A DNA stretch of 64,000 nt from NCBI RefSeq assembly GCF_023053635.1, contig NC_086192.1:11085001-11149000 (forward strand), read 5' to 3'. Below, piece by piece: positions 10,351 through 21,031 of the stretch; the stretch's first letter is position 1, and each line of letters starts with the position of its first letter. Origin of the DNA: Elgaria multicarinata webbii (Eukaryota > Chordata > Lepidosauria > Squamata > Anguidae). Under the pieces are notes generated by a model. That model searched no databases, was not told where the DNA came from, and was given only the letters and a program-made list of their open reading frames with translations. The position numbers and the translations under genes were made by a program.

Positions 10351-10599
10351 ATGGCTATTCTGAAGTGCAGGCGATTTGTAAGAGCTGTTTGCAAGTGTGT
10401 GGGGATCTGAAAGGATGAAAATAATCCCAGACAATTTTAATAAAACCCCACATGTCTAAGCCATTTATTACATTACATTCCAATATCTTTTTCTGTTTGG
10501 AAACGATCCCTAGAATCTGTTGTGTTAAGGGTAGCACCATAAAACCCCTCAGTAAAGAAATATTTCGAGTTGGAATTATTTTTCTAGGGGTGGTTTTTT

Positions 10600-10930
10600 T
10601 TTTTGGCGGGAATTGCTTTCTGTGGGAAACACCTGTTTTGATGGTACCTGAGGCCTTGGTTGCTTAGCAACGTCCTGAAAGCGGGAGGGAGAGAGAGGGG
10701 GAGAATAGGTAGGGGTGGAGCCTGGAGAAGATAAAGCCGATTCTGATTGGCTGGTGAGTAGAGAGAGGTAGGGATGGGGGAAAAGGCGGGAAAGGACAAC
10801 AGCAGGGAGTCAGTCTGAGGCAGTCCGTGAGGGGAGGCGGTCGGGGCTTTGGTGGGTGGCGTTTTAGGAAGGACTCAAACCTGAGGCGAGCCTAGCTATG
10901 GCTTCTGGGTTTCTAGTATTGACTCATTAG
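10600..10930 (+). promoter_or_regulatory. Promoter-like region with RFX X-box and CCAAT box
   Basis: GTTGCTTAGCAAC (10659-10671) is a perfect palindromic X-box, the RFX-family binding site common at ciliary and germline gene promoters. An inverted CCAAT (ATTGG, 10746-10750) follows about 75 bp on. After it comes purine-rich, moderately GC-rich sequence resembling a first exon. It sits directly upstream of the candidate exons at 11.65-12.03 kb. Promoter activity is inferred. Confidence 0.5.
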
Positions 10931-11350
10931 CAAACAGCCTCTTTTTGGGCAGGCTTTCTTGCGCAGGAGAGCTTCTCCCTTGCAATTAATTAAAAGCCAG
11001 CCTTCAGCATGGCATTTTGTCCGTGTTCAATAGACACAGGGTGTGTGAGGGAGTAGATATGGCCTCCCTTTAAGCCTGTGAGGAGACTTGGCCTCTGCAA
11101 TTTCTACTTCCCTGGACCTGAAATGCTGCTCCCCCTCCATCATTCTGTCCTTTATTCTCTCCCCAACCCCCCAAAAATTTAGGCATCCCCTACTGCCCCC
11201 AGGCAAGACAGACTTCAGCCATAAATCACCCCATCCTCACAGAACTCATTCAGGGTCCAAATTAGCAGAGGAGAAGCCCCCCTAAGCTGTAGCACACAAC
11301 TAAAACAAGTCTAGGGTCTATTCCCCCCTCTTGCCAAATAACTGGATTAT

Positions 11351-11353
<3 letters not shown>

Positions 11354-11391
<38 letters not shown>
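11354..11391. repeat. (AAT)n microsatellite
   Basis: Uninterrupted ATA/AAT run of about 13 units. Confidence 0.95.
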
Positions 11392-11392
<1 letters not shown>

Positions 11393-11654
11393 CTGTTTTG
11401 AGTGTAACAGAGCTAAAAGAGGCTAAAGAAAGGGGCATGTGCCCCATTGTGAAGTACCTGCTTTGAATGGACAAAGTTAGTTTCACAAGAAGTAGCTCCT
11501 CATGATTTAATTTTCTAATGGCTCCATTTAAAAATGCAGAGTTTTTTTGGGGGGGGGGGTTCTACTCAGAAGCAAGAGTCTAATCATGAGGAGGAAGAAT
11601 CAGCCCTGCAGAAATAGTTAATGTTTTTTCCTTTATTTTTTTAAATGCTTTCAG

Positions 11655-11689
11655 TGCTAAAGAACATCAAAAGCGTTAATCTCCTGCAG
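11655..11689 (+). other. Possible short exon A of the candidate gene
   Basis: A strong acceptor (T-rich tract ending ATGCTTTCAG) and a donor (CTGCAG|GTACAT) bracket 35 bases. The homologous place in each downstream tandem unit also has a donor (GCTGCT|GTGAGT). In the frame of exon B a stop lies near its 5' edge unless the acceptor after CTAAAG is used, so its coding status is uncertain. Confidence 0.3.
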
Positions 11690-11778
11690 GTACATAGCCA
11701 CAGAAATGGTTTATATAAGCTCTCATCTTCCCCATAACTTTGTAGGGTGGAGAGTTCATGCAGAACATTTCTCCTCAG

Positions 11779-11861
11779 CTCAAGGAATTGTCTTGGCAGG
11801 CCAAAGGGTAGTTTGTGTATTGACTCTGAAAAAGAAAGTGTGAATCTGCATATGGAAATCA
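11779..11861 (+). CDS. Candidate gene, exon B (unrecognised protein)
   Basis: I do not recognise this protein. The 83-base segment is bounded by an acceptor (ATTTCTCCTCAG) and a donor (TCA|GTAAGT). Its open frame reads SRNCLGRPKGSLCIDSEK, then ESVNLHMEI, and ends in phase 1, matching the start phase of the next segment. The tandem units downstream hold a diverged homologue whose last part in the same frame reads ETEGASLDMEK, while the frame is closed elsewhere in those copies. That makes this upstream copy the better candidate for a working exon. It lies between VPS53 and TLCD3A, downstream of an X-box promoter. It could still be a chance frame. Confidence 0.4.
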
Positions 11862-11933
11862 GTAAGTTTTAAATTGCATTATTTTTTGTGTTTTATTCTT
11901 TCAGTTATGTAATTATTCATTTTCACTCCTCAG

Positions 11934-12033
11934 CCCCAGCTTCATCTGCTCCAGATATGGACTCAGGATGCTACCCTTGGCTGGGTTGGCTGGACTACTC
12001 TGCTTGCTGCCTCATGGAGGAATTGAAGAAAAG
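11934..12033 (+). CDS. Candidate gene, exon C (unrecognised protein)
   Basis: This 100-base segment is bounded by TTCACTCCTCAG and AAAAG|GTAACA. Continuing exon B in frame it reads PASSAPDMDSGCYPWLG, then WLDYSACCLMEELKK, ending in phase 2. Diverged copies occur in every tandem unit (14682-14789, 18784-18891, 24675-24782, 25114-25213). They keep the splice sites but are broken in this frame, which suggests that selection holds this copy only. A second frame starting at the internal ATG reads MLPLAGLAGLLCLLPHGG, resembles a signal peptide, and is also phase-compatible with exon-like segments at 26460 and 26657. I prefer the first frame because it is also open through exon B. Confidence 0.42.
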
Positions 12034-12330
12034 GTAACATGCAGCTTCTTTTTTAGGGATGTGGAGAAACTTTGCTGTTAGCACATGACAACATCACCTC
12101 CCTTCAGGGGAATAGAGTATTTAAGTCCTGGGTTCACATATGACTTGAAAACCTGCCACATTTTTACATAAATAAAAGTGTGCCCATTATAGAAATGCTT
12201 TGGTTAAACCTGAGCTTTACTTAATTTCCACAAGCTTCCTCTTCATGAGGATAATGCTGCCCCAAACTGGGTTTAACAAACACCTGTACTGTCTCCCCTT
12301 CATGTGGTAATCTAAGCTTCCTCCTAAAAG

Positions 12331-13465
12331 AGTCTGTGGTACCTTAAAGGCCATCTGTGTTTATTTCTAAGGCATGAGCTTTCGTGGGCCAAACCCACCT
12401 TGTCCGATGCAGGGATGGATAGGAACGAGATGGAAGAGTCAGTGACACTGAGGTCGTGAGCAAACCCTCCATTTCCATTTTAAACACTCCATCTGCACTA
12501 TTTAAGGAAGCGCACTGTGGATGGGACTGGGGCTCTACACACTGTAAGGAGTGAGCCATTCAGACGATCTGTTCAAGCCCAGTTCCAACGCATTGGACTG
12601 AACAATTCATGTCATCTCTGGGCTCTCACGCTGAATTCTGTCTCTCTAGTCTCCCTGTTGCAAGCCGGCTACTTTGGGGTCTGTTACTGAATGACCTGGA
12701 ATGGGGAAATGCTCTCCCACAGGTTTGTCGTGTTTGTTGCAGCCCTTTGGTCCAGGGATTGTGTTCTCTGGGGAGATGTAGGGACAGAGCTGGCAGTGGT
12801 ACCCCTGGTGTTGCCTGTTTGGAGCGTTACTGTAGGGCTGAGTCTCTGTCAGAGGGGCAGGAACAGATACGGTGGTATTGCCGGGCTTAGCAGTAGTGAT
12901 GGATCATTTGGTGTGTTGAGGCTGCTAGGTTGAGGCGTGTCGTGATGGAGAGCGGTCTGTCGGTGTTTGGCACAGTGAGGCGTTCACATGCCTGTTATGG
13001 ACAGTGGTGTCCAGTTGTGCCACCGACAGACCTTTGGGGGAGCATTTCCCCATTTCAGGTCATTGGGTAACACACCTCAAAATAGCTGTCCTGCCACAGA
13101 GAAACTTGAGAGACAGAATACAGCGTGAGACTTCAGACTTGACATATGTTGTTCATTTCTACGCCTTGGAGCACAGTTTGATCACTTGGTCTGACCGGCT
13201 CCTCCTTACAGTGTGTAAAGCCCATGTCCCATCTTGCAATTCACTTCCTTTCATATTGTAGGTGACGCTTGAAATTGGGATGGAATCTTTGCTTTCTACC
13301 TGCCTGGGACTGACTTTTCTATCTTGTTCCCATCCATTCCTACATCTGACAACGTGGGTTTGGCCCACAAAAGCCCATGCCTAAATCACAAAACACGGTT
13401 AGTCTTTAAATTGCTACAGCCACTTTTTGGTGGTCATGCTACAGTCTAACACACCTGCCCATTTA
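12331..13465. mobile_element. Penelope-like element fragments, head-to-head foldback (unit 1)
   Basis: The right arm (about 12990-13465, plus strand) translates to DRPLGEHFPISGHWVTHLKI and continues with LPQRNLRDR, matching the C-terminal part of the GIY-YIG endonuclease of Penelope-like elements (PVGEHFNLPGHSxxDLRV). The left arm (12331 to about 12860) is the same 3' region in reverse, so the whole is an imperfect inverted repeat: GGCATGAGCTTTCGTGGGCC is mirrored by GGCCCACAAAAGCCCATGCC. It is a broken, non-autonomous relic. Near-identical copies lie in each larger unit. Confidence 0.65.
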
Positions 13466-13489
13466 GAATCTGTAGCTTATTGCTGGCCT

Positions 13490-14160
13490 TCCCTTGTGCC
13501 TGGCAAGTCTCCCCTTCATCGAGTTAACTAGGCTTATTTCTGGGGTTCAGGCATCCCAGGCAAGCAGCCTCTTTATGGGGTCTCCCCTTTGTGGGGTAAA
13601 CTAGGTTTAATTCTGGGGTTTGATCTGACCTTGCTGGCAAACGTCCTCTTTATGGGGCATCATTTTTATGGGGAAAAGTAGGCTTGTTTCTGGGGTTCAA
13701 CCAGGCCTGGCAAGAGTCCTTTTTATGGGGCCTCCCCTTAATGGGAAAATAACCTTATTCCTGGGGTTCAGTTTGGCCTGGCAAGAGTCCTCTTTATGCC
13801 CTTCATGGGAAAAAACCTGGCAAGAGGCCTCTTTATGGGGCCTCCCATTCACGGGCAAATAACCTTATTCCTGGGGTTCAGCCCAGCCTGGCAAGTGTCC
13901 CCTTTATGGGGTCCCCTTCATGGGAAAAAGCCTGGCAAGAGGCCTCTTTATGGGGCCTCCCATTCATGGGCAAATAACCTTATTCCTGGGGTTCGGCCGG
14001 GACTGGCAAACGTCCTCTTTATGGGGTTTCCCTTTCATGGGAAAACTAGGTTTAATTCTGGGGTTCAGTCCAACCTGGCCAGCAAGCGTTCTCTTTATGG
14101 GGAAAAGTAGGCTTACTTCTGGGATCCAGCAAAGCCTGGCTCAAAGGGTCTACTTACATA
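13490..14160 (+). repeat. Minisatellite, 70-bp type, upstream array of unit 1
   Basis: Diverged copies of a roughly 70-bp monomer containing CCTCTTTATGGGG, TCATGGGAAAA, TTCTGGGGTTCAG and CCTGGCAAG. Open frames such as LYGASHSWAN are by-products of the repeat. Confidence 0.9.
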
Positions 14161-14248
14161 CAAGAGTCTTGTTATGAGGCAGAACTAGACATGATGGAAT
14201 TGCTAATGGTTTGTGTATTTCTTTCTTATAATTTTTTCTGCTACCGAG

Positions 14249-14789
14249 TGTCGGAGCGGCCCCGGTGCCCCGGAGCAACACAAGGCTGAAAGCTAGAGGC
14301 GTCTGGATGAAGCTGCTGTGAGTACGAATGAGCCATCCCCAATCCAGCTACAGAAGCCTCGTCATGGACACACTGTCCAGGAGCTCTTGGTCTAGCCCAT
14401 TCCTTCGCTGGTTGGGGAGTTTCTGCGAGCTCTTCTCCCCCAGCTCAAGGGACTTCTTCAGCAGGGGAGTCCAAAGGGGAGCATGGGCATTGACTTTGTT
14501 CCCCATTCCCTCCCCAGCCCTGGCAAATGAGCCAACAACACTTATGGAAGGCCCGGTTCATTTTGAAGAACACCTGAAACAGAAGGTGCGTCTCTGGATA
14601 TGGAGAAGGGTAAGTTTTATGTTGTGTTAGTGTTGGTGTTTGATTCCTTCCTGTCTGTAATTGTGCATTTTCACTCCCCAGCTCCTTCGGCACCAGACGT
14701 GGACGCAGGATGCTGCCTCGGCTGGTACAGCTGAAGACTACATGGACAGTTTACTTTGCTCACCGCCTCGTGGAGGGATTGAAGAAAAG
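14249..14789 (+). pseudogene. Exon-like copies A', B', C' in unit 1
   Basis: Diverged homologues of 11655-12033. A' is 14249-14317 (donor GTGAGT), B' 14444-14609 (donor GTAAGT) and C' 14682-14789 (donor GTGAAA, acceptor CACTCCCCAG). In the exon B/C frame they are closed. Another frame stays open through all three with compatible phases: VPRSNTRLKARGVWMKLL, then SRDFFSRG and EGPVHFEEHLKQKVRLW, then EDYMDSLLCSPPRGGIEEK. Sequence is identical or nearly so in units 1-3. They may be pseudo-exons or, less likely, used cassette exons. Confidence 0.5.
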
Positions 14790-14929
14790 GTGAAATGTTG
14801 GGAAACTTTGCTGCCAACACACAACAGACTCACAACCACTTCACGGGATTTTTGTATCTTAGTCCTGGCATTATGCAAAACTGCCCTCAATAGGAGTAGC
14901 TTAATTCAGGGATGGCGTTCACACATGCC

Positions 14930-16485
14930 TGGAAATCTTCCTCTTCATAGGAAGAGGGGTTCAGACAGGCCTGGCAAGTGTTCTCTTTATGGGGACTTGC
15001 CTTCATGGGAAAGATTGTGTCATTTCTGGGGTTCAGACAGGTTTGGCAAGAGTCCTCTTTATGGGGGCCTACACCTTCACGGGAAAAGTAGACCAATTTC
15101 TGGGGTTCAGCCAGGCCTGGCAGGAGTCCTCTTTACGGGGTCTCCCCTTTATTGGAAAATAACCTTATTTCTGGGGTTCAGCCAGGCCTGGCAAGAGTCC
15201 TCTTTATGGGGCCTCCCCTTAATGGGAAAATAACCTTATTCCTGGGGTTCAGTTTGGCCTAGCAAGAGTCCTCTTTATGCCCTTCATGGGAAAAAGCCTG
15301 GGAAGAGGCCTCTTTATGGGGCCTCCCCTTAATGGGAAAATAACCTTATTCCTGGGGTTCAGCCTGGCCTAGCAAGAGTCCTCTTTATGCCCTTCATGGG
15401 AAAAAGCCTGGGAAGAGGCCTCTTTATGGGACCTCCCCTTAATGGGAAAATAACCTTATTCCTGGGGTTCAGCCTGGCTTAGCAAGAGTCCTCTTTATGC
15501 CCTTCATGGGAAAAAGCCTGGGAAGAGGGCTCTTTATGGGGCCTCCCCTTAATGGGAAAATAACCTTATTCCTGGGGTTCAGCCTGGCCTAGCAAGAGTC
15601 CTCTTTATGCCCTTCATGGGAAAAAGCCTGGGAAGAGGCCTCTTTATGGGGCCTCCCCTTAATGGGAAAATAACCTTATTCCTGGGGTTCAGCCTGGCCT
15701 AGCAAGAGTCCTCTTTATGCCCTTCATGGGAAAAAGCCTGGGAAGAGGCCTCTTTATGGGGCCTCCCCTTAATGGGAAAATAACCTTATTCCTGGGGTTC
15801 AGCCTGGCCTAGCAAGAGTCCTCTTTATGCCCTTCATGGGAAAAAGCCTGGGAAGAGGCCTCTTTATGGGGCCTCCCCTTAATGGGAAAATAACCTTATT
15901 CCTGGGTTTCAGCCTGGCCTAGCAAGAGTCCTCTTTATGCCCTTCATGGGAAAAAGCCTGGGAAGAGGCCTCTTTATGGGGCCTCCCCTTAATGGGAAAA
16001 TAACCTTATTCCTGGGGTTCAGCCTGGCCTAGCAAGAGTCCTCTTTATGCCCTTCATGGGAAAAAGCCTGGGAAGAGGCCTCTTTATGGGGCCTCCCCTT
16101 AATGGGAAAATAACCTTATTCCTGGGGTTCAGCCTGGCCTAGCAAGAGTCCTCTTTATGCCCTTCATGGGAAAAAGCCTGGGAAGAGGCCTCTTTATGGG
16201 GCCTCCCCTTAATGGGAAAATAACCTTATTCCTGGGGTTCAGCCTGGCCTAGCAAGAGTCCTCTTTATGCCCTTCATGGGAAAAAGCCTGGGAAGAGGCC
16301 TCTTTATGGGGCCTCCCCTTAATGGGAAAATAACCTTATTCCTGGGGTTCAGCCAGGCCTGGCAGGAGTCCTCTTTACGGGGTCTCCCCTTTATTGGAAA
16401 ATAACCTTATTTCTGGGGTTCAGCCAGGCCTGGCAAGAGTTCTCTTTATGGGGTCTCCCATCCATATGGAAAACTAGGTTTAATT
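14930..16485 (+). repeat. Minisatellite with 110-bp higher-order period, unit 1
   Basis: From about 15301 to 16350 the landmark GGAAGAGGCC recurs every 110 bp (15301, 15411, 15521 ... 16291), about ten copies. Each is a full monomer (about 70 bp) joined to a shortened one (about 40 bp, CTCTTTATGCCCTTCATGGG). Copies differ by only a few bases, so the array is young. Confidence 0.95.
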
Positions 16486-16490
16486 TTGGT

Positions 16491-17567
16491 CAAACCCACC
16501 TTGTCCGATGCAGGGATGGATAGGAACGAGATGGAAGAGTCAGTGACACAGAGGTCGTGAGCAAACCCTCCATTTCCATTTTAAACACTCCATCTGCACT
16601 ATTTAAGGAAGCGCACTGTGGATGGGACTGGGGCTCTACACACTGTAAGGAGTGAGCCATTCAGACGATCTGTTCAAGCCCAGTTCCAACGCGTTGGACT
16701 GAACAATTCATGTCATCTCTGGGCTCTCACGCTGAATTCTGTCTCTCTAGTCTCCCTGTTGCAAGCCGGCTACTTTGGGGTCTGTTACTGAATGACCTGG
16801 AATGGGGAAATGCTCTCCCACAGGTTTGTCGGTGTTTGTTGCAGCCCTTTGGTCCAGGGATTGTGTTCTCTGGGGAGATGTAGGGACAGAGCTGGCAGTG
16901 GTACCCCTGGTGTTGCCTGTTTGGAGCGTTACTGTAGGGCTGAGTCTCTGTCAGAGGGGCAGGAACAGATACGGTGGTATTGCCGGGCTTAGCAGTAGTG
17001 ATGGATCATTTGGTGTGTTGAGGCTGCTAGGTTGAGGCGTGTCGTGATGGAGAGCGGTCTGTCAGTGTTTGGCACAGTGAGGCGTTCACATGCCTGTTAT
17101 GGACAGTGGTGTCCAGTTGTGCCACCGACAGACCTTTGGGGGAGCATTTCCCCATTTCAGGTCATTGGGTAACACACCTCAAAATAGCTGTCCTGCCACA
17201 GAGAAACTTGAGAGACAGAATACAGCGTGAGACTTCAGACTTGACATATGTTGTTCATTTCTACGCCTTGGAGCACAGTTTGATCACTTGGTCTGACCGG
17301 CTCCTCCTTACAGTGTGTAAAGCCCATGTCCCATCTTGCAATTCACTTCCTTTCATATTGTAGGTGACGCTTGAAATTGGGATGGAATCTTTGCTTTCTA
17401 CCTGCCTGGGACTGACTTTTCTATCTTGTTCCCATCCATTCCTACATCTGACAACGTGGGTTTGGCCCACAAAAGCCCATGCCTAAATCACAAAACACGG
17501 TTAGTCTTTAAATTGCTACAGCCACTTTTTGGTGGTCATGCTACAGTCTAACACACCTGCCCATTTA
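16491..17567. mobile_element. Penelope-like foldback (unit 2)
   Basis: Near-identical to 12390-13465. Its left end is cut at CAAACCCACCTTGTCC and joins minisatellite directly, which marks the duplication junction. Confidence 0.65.
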
Positions 17568-17591
17568 GAATCTGTAGCTTATTGCTGGCCT

Positions 17592-18262
17592 TCCCTTGTG
17601 CCTGGCAAGTCTCCCCTTCATCGAGTTAACTAGGCTTATTTCTGGGGTTCAGGCATCCCAGGCAAGCAGCCTCTTTATGGGGTCTCCCCTTTGTGGGGTA
17701 AACTAGGTTTAATTCTGGGGTTTGATCTGACCTTGCTGGCAAACGTCCTCTTTATGGGGCATCATTTTTATGGGGAAAAGTAGGCTTGTTTCTGGGGTTC
17801 AACCAGGCCTGGCAAGAGTCCTTTTTATGGGGCCTCCCCTTAATGGGAAAATAACCTTATTCCTGGGGTTCAGTTTGGCCTGGCAAGAGTCCTCTTTATG
17901 CCCTTCATGGGAAAAAACCTGGCAAGAGGCCTCTTTATGGGGCCTCCCATTCACGGGCAAATAACCTTATTCCTGGGGTTCAGCCCAGCCTGGCAAGTGT
18001 CCCCTTTATGGGGTCCCCTTCATGGGAAAAAGCCTGGCAAGAGGCCTCTTTATGGGGCCTCCCATTCATGGGCAAATAACCTTATTCCTGGGGTTCGGCC
18101 GGGACTGGCAAACGTCCTCTTTATGGGGTTTCCCTTTCATGGGAAAACTAGGTTTAATTCTGGGGTTCAGTCCAACCTGGCCAGCAAGCGTTCTCTTTAT
18201 GGGGAAAAGTAGGCTTACTTCTGGGATCCAGCAAAGCCTGGCTCAAAGGGTCTACTTACATA
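17592..18262 (+). repeat. Minisatellite, upstream array of unit 2
   Basis: Equivalent of 13490-14160, apparently identical by eye. Confidence 0.9.
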
Positions 18263-18350
18263 CAAGAGTCTTGTTATGAGGCAGAACTAGACATGATGGA
18301 ATTGCTAATGGTTTGTGTATTTCTTTCTTATAATTTTTTCTGCTACCGAG

Positions 18351-18891
18351 TGTCGGAGCGGCCCCGGTGCCCCGGAGCAACACAAGGCTGAAAGCTAGAG
18401 GCGTCTGGATGAAGCTGCTGTGAGTACGAATGAGCCATCCCCAATCCAGCTACAGAAGCCTCGTCATGGACACACTGTCCAGGAGCTCTTGGTCTAGCCC
18501 ATTCCTTCGCTGGTTGGGGAGTTTCTGCGAGCTCTTCTCCCCCAGCTCAAGGGACTTCTTCAGCAGGGGAGTCCAAAGGGGAGCATGGGCATTGACTTTG
18601 TTCCCCATTCCCTCCCCAGCCCTGGCAAATGAGCCAACAACACTTATGGAAGGCCCGGTTCATTTTGAAGAACACCTGAAACAGAAGGTGCGTCTCTGGA
18701 TATGGAGAAGGGTAAGTTTTATGTTGTGTTAGTGTTGGTGTTTGATTCCTTCCTGTCTGTAATTGTGCATTTTCACTCCCCAGCTCCTTCGGCACCAGAC
18801 GTGGACGCAGGATGCTGCCTCGGCTGGTACAGCTGAAGACTACATGGACAGTTTACTTTGCTCACCGCCTCGTGGAGGGATTGAAGAAAAG
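18351..18891 (+). pseudogene. Exon-like copies A', B', C' in unit 2
   Basis: Same sequence as 14249-14789 as far as I can compare by eye, at an offset of 4,102 bp, with the same splice-like borders. Confidence 0.5.
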
Positions 18892-19031
18892 GTGAAATGT
18901 TGGGAAACTTTGCTGCCAACACACAACAGACTCACAACCACTTCACGGGATTTTTGTATCTTAGTCCTGGCATTATGCAAAACTGCCCTCAATAGGAGTA
19001 GCTTAATTCAGGGATGGCGTTCACACATGCC

Positions 19032-21026
19032 TGGAAATCTTCCTCTTCATAGGAAGAGGGGTTCAGACAGGCCTGGCAAGTGTTCTCTTTATGGGGACTT
19101 GCCTTCATGGGAAAGATTGTGTCATTTCTGGGGTTCAGACAGGTTTGGCAAGAGTCCTCTTTATGGGGGCCTACACCTTCACGGGAAAAGTAGACCAATT
19201 TCTGGGGTTCAGCCAGGCCTGGCAGGAGTCCTCTTTACGGGGTCTCCCCTTTATTGGAAAATAACCTTATTTCTGGGGTTCAGCCAGGCCAGGCAAGAGT
19301 CCTCTTTATGGGGCCTCCCCTTAATGGGAAAATAACCTTATTCCTGGGGTTCAGCCTGGCTTAGCAAGAGTCCTCTTTATGCCCTTCATGGGAAAAAGCC
19401 TGGGAAGAGGCCTCTTTATGGGGCCTCCCCTTAATGGGAAAATAACCTTATTCCTGGGGTTCAGCCTGGCCTAGCAAGAGTCCTCTTTATGCCCTTCATG
19501 GGAAAAAGCCTGGGAAGAGGCCTCTTTATGGGGCCTCCCCTTAATGGGAAAATAACCTTATTCCTGGGGTTCAGCCTGGCCTAGCAAGAGTCCTCTTTAT
19601 GCCCTTCATGGGAAAAAGCCTGGGAAGAGGCCTCTTTATGGGGCCTCCCCTTAATGGGAAAATAACCTTATTCCTGGGGTTCAGCCTGGCCTAGCAAGAG
19701 TCCTCTTTATGCCCTTCATGGGAAAAAGCCTGGGAAGAGGCCTCTTTATGGGGCCTCCCCTTAATGGGAAAATAACCTTATTCCTGGGGTTCAGCCTGGC
19801 CTAGCAAGAGTCCTCTTTATGCCCTTCATGGGAAAAAGCCTGGGAAGAGGCCTCTTTATGGGGCCTCCCCTTAATGGGAAAATAACCTTATTCCTGGGGT
19901 TCAGCCTGGCCTGGCAAGAGTCCTCTTTATGCCCTTCATGGGAAAAAGCCTGGGAAGAGGCCTCTTTATGGGGCCTCCCCTTAATGGGAAAATAACCTTA
20001 TTCCTGGGGTTCAGCCTGGCCTGGCAAGAGTCCTCTTTATGCCCTTCATGGGAAAAAGCCTGGGAAGAGGCCTCTTTATGGGGCTTCCCCTTAATGGGAA
20101 AATAACCTTATTCCTGGGGTTCAGCCTGGCCTAGCAAGAGTCCTCTTTATGCCCTTCATGGGAAAAAGCCTGGGAAGAGGCCTCTTTATGGGGCCTCCCC
20201 TTAATGGGAAAATAACCTTATTCCTGGGGTTCAGCCTGGCCTGGCAAGAGTCCTCTTTATGCCCTTCATGGGAAAAAGCCTGGGAAGAGACCTCTTTATG
20301 GGGCCTCCCCTTAATGGGAAAATAACCTTATTCCTGGGGTTCAGCCTGGCCTGGCAAGAGTCCTCTTTATGCCCTTCATGGGAAAAAGCCTGGGAAGAGG
20401 CCTCTTTATGGGGCCTCCCCTTAATGAGAAAATAACCTTATTCCTGGGGTTCAGCCTGGCCTGGCAAGTGTCCTCTTTATGCCCTTCATGGGAAAAAGCC
20501 TGGGAAGAGGCCTCTTTATGGGGCCTCCCCTTAATGGGAAAATAACCTTATTCCTGGGGTTCAGCCTGGCCTAGCAAGAGTCCTCTTATGCCCTTCATGG
20601 GAAAAAGCCTGGGAAGAGGCCTCTTTATGGGGCCTCCCCTTAATGGGAAAATAACCTTATTCCTGGGGTTCAGCCTGGCCTGGCAAGTGTCCTCTTTATG
20701 CCCTTCATGGGAAAAAGCGTGGGAAGAGGCCTCTTTATGGGGCCTCCCCTTAATGGGAAAATAACCTTATTCCTGGGGTTCAGCCTCGCCTGGCAAGTGT
20801 CCTCTTTATGCCCTTCATGGGAAAAAGCCTGGGAAGAGGCCTCTTTATGGGGCCTCCCCTTAATGGGAAAATAACCTTATTCCTGGGGTTCAGCCAGGCC
20901 TGGCAGGAGTCCTCTTTACGGGGTCTCCCCTTTATTGGAAAATAACCTTATTTCTGGGGTTCAGCCAGGCCTGGCAAGAGTCCTCTTTATGGGGTCTCCC
21001 ATCCATATGGAAAACTAGGTTTAATT
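19032..21026 (+). repeat. Minisatellite with 110-bp period, unit 2
   Basis: About 14 copies of the 110-bp dimer from roughly 19361 to 20900. Variants such as CTAGCAAGAG versus CTGGCAAGAG alternate irregularly, and one copy (near 20580) is a base shorter. Confidence 0.95.
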
Positions 21027-21031
21027 TTGGT

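Larger units (their letters stand above)
12390..16490 (+). repeat. Higher-order tandem unit 1 (about 4.10 kb)
   Basis: Unit content in order: Penelope-like foldback, short minisatellite block, exon-like copies A'-B'-C', then a long 110-bp minisatellite block. Landmark spacing to unit 2 is 4,101-4,102 bp. The shared parts look more than 99% identical by eye over about 1.9 kb. Confidence 0.95.
16491..21031 (+). repeat. Higher-order tandem unit 2 (about 4.54 kb)
   Basis: Same order as unit 1. It is 440 bp longer, four extra 110-bp copies. Units 2 and 3 share small variants (TTTGTCGGTGTTTG) against the form TTTGTCGTGTTTG in units 1 and 4. Confidence 0.95.

Noticed and set aside
11088-11285. 65-codon open frame (SPTPQKFRHPLLPPGK) as an upstream exon of the candidate gene
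   Set aside because: There is an acceptor-like AAATTTAG but no convincing donor, and no homologue exists in the tandem units; left unassigned.
14661-15233. 190-codon open frame, repeated at 18763
   Set aside because: It fuses exon copy C' with intron and minisatellite translation. The C' part alone is noted; the rest is repeat by-product.
15301-16350. Regular 110-bp array considered as a CRISPR array
   Set aside because: There are no unique spacers between conserved repeats. The whole 110 bp is repeated and the genome is vertebrate.
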